Origin: Pseudonocardia cypriaca
GTDB taxonomy: Bacteria > Actinomycetota > Actinomycetes > Mycobacteriales > Pseudonocardiaceae
Direction: 5' to 3'
NCBI RefSeq assembly: GCF_006717045.1
Contig: NZ_VFPH01000001.1
Coordinates: forward strand, 1,922,001 to 1,986,000
Length of the DNA stretch: 64,000 nucleotides
In this document: piece by piece, positions 15,787-23,322 of the stretch
Numbering within the stretch: the first letter of the stretch is position 1
How the letters are laid out: the number at the start of each line of letters is the position of its first letter
Program-made: the position numbers and the translations under genes
The notes under the pieces: generated by a model
The model's input: the letters and a program-made list of their open reading frames with translations, nothing else
The model's database searches: none
Told to the model about the DNA's origin: nothing

Positions 15787-16758
15787 ATGGAGTACACGCG
15801 ACTCGGCTCGACCGGCCTGCAGGTCTCACGGATCTGCCTCGGCATGATGAGCTACGGCACGCCCGACTGGCGGGAGTGGGTGCTGGACGTCGACGCATCG
15901 CGGCCGCTCGTGCGCAGCGCGGTCGAGGCGGGCATCACGTTCTTCGACACCGCCGACAGCTACTCGCTCGGGGTGGGCGAGGAGGTCACCGGCACGCTGC
16001 TGCGCGAGTTCTTCCCGCGCCGCGAGGACTACGTCCTCGCCACCAAGGTCTTCTTCCCGATGAGCGACCGGCCCGGCGACCGCGGCCTGTCGCGCAAGCA
16101 CATCATGGCCGGCATCGACAACTCGCTGCGCCGGCTGGGCACCGACCACGTCGACCTCTACCAGATCCACCGGTTCGACCCCGAGACCCCGATCGAGGAG
16201 ACGATGGAGGCGCTGCACGACGTCGTGCGCGCCGGGAAGGCCCGCTACATCGGCGCCTCCAGCATGTACGCGTGGCAGTTCGCCAAGGCGCAGGCCACCG
16301 CCGACCTGGGCGGCTGGACCCGGTTCGTCTCGATGCAGGACCACTACAACCTGATCTACCGCGAGGAGGAGCGGGAGATGCACCCGCTCTGCCTCGACCA
16401 GGGCGTCGGCGTGATCCCGTGGAGCCCGCTCGCCCGCGGCCGGCTCGCCCGGCTGCCCGAGGAGCGCACCACCACCCGCTCCGGCAGCGACCCGATCGCC
16501 GACAACATGTACACCGAGGCCGACGACGCCGTCGTGCGGGCGGTCGCCGACGTCGCGAAGGCCCGTGAGCTGCCGCTCGCGCGGGTGGCGCTCGCCTGGA
16601 TGCTGCACAAGGAGGCGGTCACCGCGCCGATCGTCGGGGCCACCAAGCCGGGGCACATCGACGACGCGGTCGCCGCGGTCGACGTGCAGCTCTCCGACGA
16701 GGAGATCGCCGCGCTGGAGGCGCCGTACGTGCCGCACCCGGTGCTCGGGCACGCATGA
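15787..16758 (+). CDS. Aldo/keto reductase
   Basis: 323 aa TIM-barrel NADPH-dependent oxidoreductase. Typical landmarks are YTRLGSTGLQVSRICLGMM, FFDTADSYSLGVGEE (catalytic Asp and Tyr), VLATKVFFP (catalytic Lys), HVDLYQIHRFDPETPIEETM (His) and VTAPIVGATKPGHIDDAV for the cofactor 2'-phosphate loop. The sequence is most like YajO/aryl-alcohol dehydrogenase-like reductases. Its stop overlaps the ATG of cobB (ATGA 16755-16758), which places it in a cobalamin operon; no role in B12 synthesis is known for the family, so it may be a passenger gene. Confidence 0.92.
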   Translation: MEYTRLGSTGLQVSRICLGMMSYGTPDWREWVLDVDASRPLVRSAVEAGITFFDTADSYSLGVGEEVTGTLLREFFPRREDYVLATKVFFPMSDRPGDRGLSRKHIMAGIDNSLRRLGTDHVDLYQIHRFDPETPIEETMEALHDVVRAGKARYIGASSMYAWQFAKAQATADLGGWTRFVSMQDHYNLIYREEEREMHPLCLDQGVGVIPWSPLARGRLARLPEERTTTRSGSDPIADNMYTEADDAVVRAVADVAKARELPLARVALAWMLHKEAVTAPIVGATKPGHIDDAVAAVDVQLSDEEIAALEAPYVPHPVLGHA

Positions 16759-18134
16759 CCCGAGCGCTGGTGGTCGCCGCGCCCGCCTCGGGCAGCGGCA
16801 AGACCACCGTCGCCACCGGGCTGATGGCCGCGCTGCGGCGGCGGGGCACCACGGTGGCGCCGTTCAAGGTGGGGCCGGACTACATCGACCCCGGCTACCA
16901 CACGCTTGCCGCCGGCCGGCCCGGGCGCAACCTCGACCCGGTGCTCGTCGGCGCCGACCGGATCGCCCCGCTGGCGCGGCACGGCTCGGCGGGTGCCGAG
17001 ATCGCCGTGGTCGAGGGCGTGATGGGCCTGTTCGACGGGCGCATCCCCGACGGGGCGGGCTCCACGGCTGAGGTTGCCGGCCTCCTCAGGGCCCCGGTTC
17101 TGCTGGTGGTCGACTGCCGGGGCCAGTCGCGCAGCCTGGCCGCGCTGCTGCACGGCTTCCGCTCCTTCGACCCGGCCCCGCGCGGCGGAGGCGGAGCGCC
17201 CATCGACAGGGCGCGGATCGCAGGCGTCGTGCTCAACCGGGTGGGCAGCGCCCGGCACGAGGAGGTGCTGCGCGCTGCCGCCGACGAGGCCGGGCTGCCG
17301 GTGCTCGGGGCCCTGCCGCGCCAGGACGCGCTGGCCGTCCCGTCCCGCCATCTCGGACTCGTGACGGCGGCCGAGCACGGGGGAGCGGCCACCGCAGCCG
17401 TCGACGCGATGGCCGAGCTGGTGGCCGCCCACGTCGACCTGGACGCCGTGACCGCGATGGCCGCGCCGCTGCCGGCCGGCCCGGCGTGGTCACCCGCGGA
17501 TGCCGTGCACGGACGTGGCACTCGCGGTGCCGGGACGTCCCGGAGCGTCGTGGCTGTGCTCGGCGGGCCCGCCTTCACCTTCGGCTACGCCGAGCACGTC
17601 GAGCTGCTCGCCGCCGCGGGGGCGGAGCCGGTCACCGTCGACCCGCTGCGCGACGCCGCCCTCCCGCCCGGCGCGGGCGCGATCGTGCTGCCCGGCGGCT
17701 TCCCCGAGGAGCACGTCGCCGGGCTCGCGGGCAACGAGCCACTGCTCGCCGCGGTGCGGGAGCTGGCGGTCTCCGGCGCGCCGGTGCACGCGGAGTGCGG
17801 AGGACTGCTGTACCTGTGCGAGACGCTCGACGGGACCCCCATGGCCGGCGTGCTCCCGGCCGCCGCGACCCGCTCCGAGCGGCTCACCCTCGGTTACCGG
17901 GACGCGGTAGCGCTCGCCGACTCGGCGCTGCATCCCGCGGGCGCGCGGGTGACGGGGCACGAGTTCCACCACTGGGCGGTGACCCCACGTGCGGGCAGGC
18001 CCGCCGCATGGGGCTGGCGGGGGGCCGAGCCGGAGGGGTTCGTCACCGGCGGCGTCCACGCGTCGTTCCTGCACACGCATCCCGCGGGGGATCCGGCGGC
18101 GGTGGCGCGGTTCGTGCGAGGTATCTCCGGCTGA
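16755..18134 (+). CDS. cobB: Cobyrinic acid a,c-diamide synthase CobB/CbiA
   Basis: 459 aa. It amidates carboxylates a and c of (hydrogeno)byrinic/cobyrinic acid using glutamine and ATP. The N-terminal P-loop is PASGSGKTTVATGLMAAL, followed by the family signature PFKVGPDYIDPGYH and VVEGVMGLFDG. The C-terminal glutaminase domain has VLPGGFPEEH, the nucleophile Cys in HAECGGLLYLC and HEFHHWAV near the end. ATG at 16755 overlaps the upstream stop. A perfect inverted repeat follows at 18172-18192. Confidence 0.95.
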   Translation: MTRALVVAAPASGSGKTTVATGLMAALRRRGTTVAPFKVGPDYIDPGYHTLAAGRPGRNLDPVLVGADRIAPLARHGSAGAEIAVVEGVMGLFDGRIPDGAGSTAEVAGLLRAPVLLVVDCRGQSRSLAALLHGFRSFDPAPRGGGGAPIDRARIAGVVLNRVGSARHEEVLRAAADEAGLPVLGALPRQDALAVPSRHLGLVTAAEHGGAATAAVDAMAELVAAHVDLDAVTAMAAPLPAGPAWSPADAVHGRGTRGAGTSRSVVAVLGGPAFTFGYAEHVELLAAAGAEPVTVDPLRDAALPPGAGAIVLPGGFPEEHVAGLAGNEPLLAAVRELAVSGAPVHAECGGLLYLCETLDGTPMAGVLPAAATRSERLTLGYRDAVALADSALHPAGARVTGHEFHHWAVTPRAGRPAAWGWRGAEPEGFVTGGVHASFLHTHPAGDPAAVARFVRGISG

Positions 18135-18171
18135 CCCGCGCGCCTCATCACAGCGCGTGGCGAGTGGTCGT

Positions 18172-18192
18172 CCACTGATCCCTGATCAGTGG
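18172..18192. promoter_or_regulatory. Perfect inverted repeat (9-bp arms, 3-nt spacer) between cobB and patatin gene
   Basis: CCACTGATC-CCT-GATCAGTGG. It lies 38 bases after cobB and about 60 bases before the patatin gene. There is no T-run, so it is more likely an operator for the downstream gene than an intrinsic terminator. The binding protein is unknown. Confidence 0.5.
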
Positions 18193-18252
18193 ATGCGACC
18201 GCCGGGCCCGCTTGCTACCGTTCAGTAACCGACGCTCGATGGGGAGGTCGCC

Positions 18253-19290
18253 GTGGCGCTCATCACGCCCCACCCCCGCTCCCGCAGGCGCCACGCCCCC
18301 CGGATCGGGCTCGTGCTCGGCGCAGGTGGCCTTCTCGGTTCGGCCTGGACGGCGGGCGTGCTCCCGCTCCTCGCCGAGCGCCTCGACCGGCCACTGGGCG
18401 ACCTCGATCTCGTGCTCGGCACCAGCGCGGGCGCGGTGCTCGGCGCGGCGGTGCGGTGCGGGATGGACGTGCCGGAGCTGCTCGCCCACCAGCGGGGCGC
18501 CGACCCGGCCGCCGTCCCCGACCGCAGGCCCGACGAGCTGCCCGACCTGCGCGCGATCGAGCGCGAGTCCGGCGACGGGCGGCCGCCGGTGCCGCTGCCG
18601 TTCCTCGGCTCGCCCCGGCTGCTCGCCGTGGCAGCCGTCTCCCCGTGCCGGATGAATCCCGTCGTCGCCGCGTCCGGCCTGCTGCCGCTGGGCCGGCGGC
18701 GGATGACCTCGCTGGTGCGGATGGTCGACGTCCTGCAGTCCCGTGGCGGCTCGCGGGCCGACGGCTGGGTGCCCGGCAACCCGTTGTGGGTGGTGGCGGT
18801 CGACTACGACTCCGGGCGTCGCGCGGTGTTCGGGCGCGAGGGGGCTCCGGCCGCGTCCGTCGCCGACGCCGTACTCGCGTCGTGCGCGATCCCGGGCTGG
18901 TTCGCGCCCCAGGTGATCGGCGGCCGCCGCTACGTCGACGGCGGCGTCGCCTCGGCCACGTCCCTCGCGCTGCTCGCCCGGCCGGGTGCGCCGGTGCTGG
19001 ACGAGGTGTACGTGCTCGCCCCGATGGCCAGCTACCACTACGACCGCCCCACCGACCCAGTCGCGGTGGTCGAGCGCCGGGTGCGCCGCCTGCTCACCCG
19101 CTGGCTCGACGCCGAGGTGCGGGCGGTGCGCGAGCTGGGCACCCGGGTCACCGTGCTGACCCCGGGCCCGGCCGACCTGCGGGCGATGGGCGGCAACCTG
19201 ATGAACCCGCGCCGCCGCCTCCAGGTGCTGGACACGGCGCTGGAGACCTCGGCCGGGGCGCTGGACGCCGGCCGCAGCACGGCCGCCTGA
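18253..19290 (+). CDS. Patatin-like phospholipase family protein
   Basis: 345 aa. The patatin elements are all present: the oxyanion loop LGAGGLLGSAWTAG, the nucleophile elbow GTSAG (Ser58) and the catalytic Asp in YVDGGVASA. The enzyme should hydrolyse acyl ester bonds of phospholipids or related lipids with a Ser-Asp dyad. There is no signal peptide, so it is probably cytoplasmic or membrane-associated. GTG at 18253 is preceded by GGGGAGG at 18241-18247. It is convergent with the FAD monooxygenase gene across a hairpin at 19302-19358. Confidence 0.88.
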   Translation: MALITPHPRSRRRHAPRIGLVLGAGGLLGSAWTAGVLPLLAERLDRPLGDLDLVLGTSAGAVLGAAVRCGMDVPELLAHQRGADPAAVPDRRPDELPDLRAIERESGDGRPPVPLPFLGSPRLLAVAAVSPCRMNPVVAASGLLPLGRRRMTSLVRMVDVLQSRGGSRADGWVPGNPLWVVAVDYDSGRRAVFGREGAPAASVADAVLASCAIPGWFAPQVIGGRRYVDGGVASATSLALLARPGAPVLDEVYVLAPMASYHYDRPTDPVAVVERRVRRLLTRWLDAEVRAVRELGTRVTVLTPGPADLRAMGGNLMNPRRRLQVLDTALETSAGALDAGRSTAA

Positions 19291-19301
19291 CCCGTCGGGG
19301 G

Positions 19302-19358
19302 ATTGCAGCAAAGCCACTTTCATCCAACGTCATCGCGTGGAAGTGGCTTTGCTGCAAT
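19302..19358. terminator. Long hairpin between convergent genes; AAAGCCACTT repeat family
   Basis: Near-perfect inverted repeat: left arm ATTGCAGCAAAGCCACTT (19302-19319), right arm AAGTGGCTTTGCTGCAAT (19341-19358). It can act as a terminator in both directions for the patatin gene and the FAD monooxygenase. It overlaps the final codons of the monooxygenase. The core AGCAAAGCCACTT recurs at 23803-23815 inside the cbiG-cobJ gene, so this is also a repeat family. Confidence 0.75.
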
Positions 19359-20570
19359 GGAGCGCTCGTAGTCGGGCAGCGGGAACGAGCGGGCCGCCTC
19401 GTCGACCCCGCCCGTCAGCAGCCGTTTCACCGGCCCGAGGTACGGGAGCGCGGCGAGCACGGCGTTGCGCATCCAGAGGGCTGTGCGCGTCTGCGGGATC
19501 AGGCCGGCGCCGCCCGACTTCGCGAGCTCCTGGTTGCGCTCGACGAACGGGCGCAGCGCCCGCTCGTACGCGGTGAAGGCGACGGTCGCGTCGCCGCCCG
19601 CCGCGGCGAGCTCCCCTGCGAGCACGTACGCACCGATGAGCGCGAGGCTGGTGCCCTGTCCGGACAGCAGGGCGGGCGCGTAGGCCGCGTCGCCCACCAG
19701 CGCCACCCGGCCGCGGCTCCACCCCGGTATCCGGATCTGGCTGACGGTGTCGAAGAAGAAGTCCTCGGCGGACCGCATGGCCTCGACCAGCCGCGGGACC
19801 TCCCACCCGCCTCCGTCGAACGCCGTCGCCACGACGTCCCGCTGTGCCGGGACGTCCCCCGGATCGACGGCGAACCCGGGCGGGGTGGCGAAGGCGAGCA
19901 TCCCGATGAGCCGGTGCCGCCCGCGCACGGCGTTGACGCCCGCCATCCGCCCCGGGGTGTTGTGCGCGACGAACTCCCGGTCGAGGTTCCGGCCCACGTT
20001 CGTGGCCTCGTCGAGGGAGAACCCCGCGAAGGCGAAGCCGAGGTCGTGGCGGAAGCGGTCTTCTGGCCCGAAGGTGAGCCCTCGGACGGTGGAGTGCAGC
20101 CCGTCCGCCCCGACCACGAGGTCGAAGGTGCGCGGCGGCGCGTTGCGGAACGTCACGTGCACACCGCCGGCGTCCTGCTCGAGGGCGGTGATCGTGTCTC
20201 CGAACAGGTACTCGACGTCGTCACGGGTGTGCTCGTGGAGCAGGCGCGCGAGGTCGCCGCGGGGGAGCTCGACGTCACGGCCCGCCGGGCTGCCGGTGAC
20301 CTCGTCGGGGGTGACCCGCGCGATCACCCGCCCGCGGGCGCCGACGAACGTTCCGCCCCGGCTGTCGACGTGCGCGTCGCGGACCGCGGGCAGCAGGCCC
20401 ATGCGGTCGACGACGTCGAGCGCCCCTGCGCGGACGTCGACCGGGTAGCCGCCGTCCCGGGCCGCCGGGGCGCGCTCCACGATGACGGGGCGGAAGCCGT
20501 GGTGGTGCAGCCAGAACGCGAGCGCCGGCCCGGCGATGCTCGCGCCGGAGATCAGGATCGTGCGGGTCAT
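19320..20570 (-). CDS. FAD-dependent aromatic-ring monooxygenase (PHBH fold)
   Basis: 416 aa. N-terminal Rossmann motif ILISGASIAGPALAFWL (GxSxxG variant of GxGxxG), the DG-type segment LVVGADGLHSTVR, and the second FAD motif RVALVGDAAYAPALLSGQGTSLALIGAYVLA. The group 3 flavoprotein hydroxylates a small organic substrate with NAD(P)H and oxygen; tetracycline-inactivating TetX-like enzymes are related. Start ATG 20570 has GAAGGAA just upstream. Its last codons run into the hairpin at 19302-19358, so the C-terminus (AAKPLPRDDVG) is likely repeat-derived. It is divergent from a TetR gene and probably controlled by it. Confidence 0.88.
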   Translation of the reverse strand: MTRTILISGASIAGPALAFWLHHHGFRPVIVERAPAARDGGYPVDVRAGALDVVDRMGLLPAVRDAHVDSRGGTFVGARGRVIARVTPDEVTGSPAGRDVELPRGDLARLLHEHTRDDVEYLFGDTITALEQDAGGVHVTFRNAPPRTFDLVVGADGLHSTVRGLTFGPEDRFRHDLGFAFAGFSLDEATNVGRNLDREFVAHNTPGRMAGVNAVRGRHRLIGMLAFATPPGFAVDPGDVPAQRDVVATAFDGGGWEVPRLVEAMRSAEDFFFDTVSQIRIPGWSRGRVALVGDAAYAPALLSGQGTSLALIGAYVLAGELAAAGGDATVAFTAYERALRPFVERNQELAKSGGAGLIPQTRTALWMRNAVLAALPYLGPVKRLLTGGVDEAARSFPLPDYERSIAAKPLPRDDVG

Positions 20571-20589
20571 GAGTTCCTTCCCAGATTGC

Positions 20590-20634
20590 CTACTTGCCGC
20601 ACGGTAAGCAGCGAACTGACCGGGCGGCAAGTAG
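20590..20634. promoter_or_regulatory. Candidate TetR operator in divergent promoter
   Basis: Inverted repeat CTACTTGCCGC (20590-20600) and GCGGCAAGTAG (20624-20634), with an inner CTTGCCGcaCGGTAAG palindrome at 20593-20608. It sits between the divergent FAD monooxygenase and TetR genes, the usual place for autoregulation and control of the neighbour. Confidence 0.7.
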
Positions 20635-20655
20635 ATAACCGGTAGGCTTCGCGAC

Positions 20656-21192
20656 GTGCCACGCCGCAACGCCGACACGCGGGAGGACATCCGCGCCGTC
20701 GCCCTCGAGCTGTTCGTCGAGAACGGGTTCGAGCAGACGAGCCTGCGCCAGATCGCGGAACGGCTCGGCATCACGAAGGCGGCGCTCTACTACCACTTCC
20801 CGTCGAAGGACGAGCTGCTCGCCGAGCTGGCCCAGCCGCTGGTCGACGATCTGGACGGCTTCTTCGCCCACGTCCGGGAGGTGGGGCCGGGCGATCCCGA
20901 GGCCATCCTCCGCCGCTACCTGGAGCTGTGCCACCGCCACCGGAAGCTGTTCCAGAGCGTGCTGCACGATCCGACGGTCCTCGCCCGGCTGGGCACGCTC
21001 GCCCAGGTGCTCTACCGCCGACTCGAGGTGGACCGGCTGCTGGTCGGCAGCGACCTGCCCGCCGACCGGGTCCGGGCGATCATCGCGTTCGGGGGCGTGC
21101 AGGACTCCGTGGTGCTGATGGGCGACGAGCCGCTGGACGGCTACGCCGATGCCGCCGTGGCATCGGCGGTGCGGGCGCTGCGGCCGGGATGA
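20656..21192 (+). CDS. TetR-family transcriptional regulator
   Basis: 178 aa. N-terminal TetR helix-turn-helix: IRAVALELFVENGFEQTSLRQIAERLGITKAALYYHFPSKDELL, broken here only for naming (GFEQTSLRQIAERLGITKA then LYYHFPSKDELL). The C-terminal ligand domain is unique. GTG at 20656. Divergent from the FAD monooxygenase with palindromes in between, so it most likely represses that gene and itself in the absence of an aromatic inducer. It is 68 bases upstream of cobM on the same strand, but there is no sign that it controls the cobalamin genes. Confidence 0.92.
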   Translation: MPRRNADTREDIRAVALELFVENGFEQTSLRQIAERLGITKAALYYHFPSKDELLAELAQPLVDDLDGFFAHVREVGPGDPEAILRRYLELCHRHRKLFQSVLHDPTVLARLGTLAQVLYRRLEVDRLLVGSDLPADRVRAIIAFGGVQDSVVLMGDEPLDGYADAAVASAVRALRPG

Positions 21193-21259
21193 GTGCGCAA
21201 CGTCGCAGTCCGCTCGTCCGCATGGACTCCGCGGCGCACCGCGGCACAGACTGACCGGC

Positions 21260-22069
21260 GTGGAGCGCGGGAAGGTGTCGTTCGTGGGGGCCGGGCCGGG
21301 TGCGGCCGACCTCATCACGCTGCGGGGAGCCCGGCGGATCGCCGAGGCGGACGTCGTGATCTGGGCGGCCAGCCTGGTGATGCCCGAGTGCGTCACCGAG
21401 CACGCGCGGCCCGACGCCGAGCTGGTCGACTCCTCGCAGATCGCGCACGAGGACGTCCTCGCGCTCTACCGCCGCGCCGCCGCCGAGGGGTTGAAGGTCG
21501 CGCGCGTCCACTCCGGGGACCCGTCGCTGTGGGGCGCGGTGCAGGAGCAGTACGACGCGGCCGAGGAGCTCGGGCTCGAGGTGGAGATCGTGCCCGGCGT
21601 CTCGGCGTTCGGGGCGGCCGCCGCCGTCGCCGGCCGGGAGCTGACCATCCCCGAGGTCGCGCAGTCGGTGGTGCTCACCCGGCTGGAGGGCGGCAAGACC
21701 CCGATGCCGCCGAAGGAGAAGCTGCGGGAGTTCGCCCGCCACGGCACCACGATGGCGATCTTCCTGTCCGCCGCGCGTTCGGGGCAGATGGTCACCGAGC
21801 TGCGCGCGGGCGGCTACCCCGACGACACCCCGGTGGTCGTCGCGCACCGCACCAGCTGGCCCGACGAGCTGACGCTGCGCTGCCGGCTCGACGAGGTCGA
21901 GCACGTCTGCAAGCAGAACAAGCTGTGGCGCCACACCCTGTTCCTGGTGGGCCCCGCGCTCGCGGCCGCGGGAACGAGGAGTCACCTCTACCACCCGGGC
22001 CACTTCCACACGTTCCGCAAGCCCGACCGGGCGGCGCGCCGCGAGCTCCGGGCCCGCCGATCCTCGTGA
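21260..22069 (+). CDS. cobM: Precorrin-4 C11-methyltransferase CobM
   Basis: 269 aa. A SAM-dependent corrinoid methyltransferase of the CysG/CobA fold: N-terminal SFVGAGPGAADLITLRG, the LHSGDPSLWGAVQEQ-like block (VHSGDPSLWGAVQEQ), EIVPGVSAFGAAAA and TRLEGGKTPMPPKEKL, the last being a CobM/CbiF hallmark. GTG at 21260 is favoured; an in-frame GTG at 21275 would remove five residues. Its TGA overlaps the GTG of cobL (GTGA 22066-22069). The fusion CbiG-CobJ and CobL follow in the same coupled operon. Confidence 0.93.
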   Translation: MERGKVSFVGAGPGAADLITLRGARRIAEADVVIWAASLVMPECVTEHARPDAELVDSSQIAHEDVLALYRRAAAEGLKVARVHSGDPSLWGAVQEQYDAAEELGLEVEIVPGVSAFGAAAAVAGRELTIPEVAQSVVLTRLEGGKTPMPPKEKLREFARHGTTMAIFLSAARSGQMVTELRAGGYPDDTPVVVAHRTSWPDELTLRCRLDEVEHVCKQNKLWRHTLFLVGPALAAAGTRSHLYHPGHFHTFRKPDRAARRELRARRSS

Positions 22070-23322
22070 GCCCGGCTCTCGACCGACCAACGGCGCGTTC
22101 GTCGGAACCTATCCGACGAACGCGCCGTTCGTCGGAAACGGTTGCTGTGATCGGGGTCGACGGGGAGCCTCTGTCCGCGGTCGCGCTCGATGCGCTCGCC
22201 CGGGCCGAGGTCGTGGTGGGGGCTGCGCGGCACCTCGAGGCCGTCCCCGTGCCGGCCACCGCCGAGCGGGTCGTGCTGGGCTCGGTGGAGGCCGGCCTGG
22301 AGCGGCTGGCCGGGCGGCGTGGTGTCGTGCTCGCCAGCGGGGACCCGGGGTTCTTCGGCATCGTGCGGCTCCTGCGCTCGCACGGGCACGAGCCCGTCGT
22401 GCACCCCGCGCGCTCCAGCGTGCAGCTGCTGTTCGCGCGGATCGGGCGGTCCTGGGACGACGTCACCGTCGTCAGCGCGCACGGGCGGGACCTGCGGCCG
22501 GCGGTCAACGTCTGCCGGGCGCGGCCTGCCGTCGCCGTGTTCACCGCGCCGGGCGCCGGGCCCGCGGAGATCGGCGCCGCCCTGGACGGGTGGCCGCGCA
22601 CACTGGTGGTCGCCGAGGACCTCGGTGGGCCGGGGGAGCGGCTCGTCACGCTCCCCGCCCGCGAGGCCGCTGCCCGCGACTGGCACCCGCTCACTGTCGT
22701 CCTGTGCCTGCGGGACCCGGACGCTGTTCCGGCCAGGGGTTGGTACGCGGGCGGCGAGCCCGTCCCGCCCGCGGGCGGGTGGGCCCTTCCCGACGAGGCG
22801 TTCGACCACCGCGCCGGGATGGTCACGAAGGCCGAGGTGCGGGCGTTCGTGCTGGCCCGGCTCGGCCCGCGTCCCGGCGCCCTCGTGTGGGACGTCGGCG
22901 CCGGTTCCGGTTCGGTCGCCGTCGAGTGCGCCCGGCTCGGCGCGGCGGCGCTGGCCGTCGAACGGCGGGCCGACGACGCGGCGCGCATCGCCGCGAACGC
23001 GGCCACCCACGGCGTCGACGTGCGCGTCGTGGCCGGCGAGGCCCCGGCCGCGTTCGCCGGGCTGCCGCGGCCGGACGCGGTGTTCGTCGGCGGCGGAGGC
23101 CCGGACGTGGTCGCCGCCGCGGCGGCCGCCGGGCCCGAGCGCGTGGTCGTAGCGCTCGCCGCGCTCGACCGGATCGCGCCGACCCGCGCGGCGCTGCAGG
23201 CCGCCGGCCTGGCGGTGGACGGGGTGCAGCTCGCCGCGTCCCGCTTCGCAGACCTGCCGGACGGCTCCGTCCGGCTCGCCGCCACCAACCCGATCACGAT
23301 CCTCTGGGGGACGAGCCGATGA
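22066..23322 (+). CDS. cobL: Precorrin-6Y C5,15-methyltransferase (decarboxylating) CobL, CbiE-CbiT fusion
   Basis: 418 aa. The N-terminal half is CbiE (VIGVDGEPLSAVALDAL, LASGDPGFFGI, VSAHGRDLRP); the C-terminal half is CbiT, which methylates C15 and decarboxylates ring C acetate (MVTKAEVRAFVLARL, VWDVGAGSGSVAVECA, VFVGGGGPD). The coupled GTG at 22066 gives a protein whose residues 7-24 are encoded by a copy of the 57-bp palindromic element, directly ahead of the normal CbiE start. An alternative GTG at 22147 would exclude the element and begin at VIGVDG. The overlap with cobM favours the longer form, but which is used is not settled. Confidence 0.93.
   Translation: MSPALDRPTARSSEPIRRTRRSSETVAVIGVDGEPLSAVALDALARAEVVVGAARHLEAVPVPATAERVVLGSVEAGLERLAGRRGVVLASGDPGFFGIVRLLRSHGHEPVVHPARSSVQLLFARIGRSWDDVTVVSAHGRDLRPAVNVCRARPAVAVFTAPGAGPAEIGAALDGWPRTLVVAEDLGGPGERLVTLPAREAAARDWHPLTVVLCLRDPDAVPARGWYAGGEPVPPAGGWALPDEAFDHRAGMVTKAEVRAFVLARLGPRPGALVWDVGAGSGSVAVECARLGAAALAVERRADDAARIAANAATHGVDVRVVAGEAPAAFAGLPRPDAVFVGGGGPDVVAAAAAAGPERVVVALAALDRIAPTRAALQAAGLAVDGVQLAASRFADLPDGSVRLAATNPITILWGTSR
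22083..22137 (+). repeat. Double-hairpin palindromic element, copy B (5' end of cobL)
   Basis: Same orientation and same reading frame as copy A in cobD; it codes RPTARSSEP-IRRTRRSSE at residues 7-24 of CobL. The left terminus lacks the TT of the other copies (preceded by CTCGA). All four copies are compared in the findings. Confidence 0.93.
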
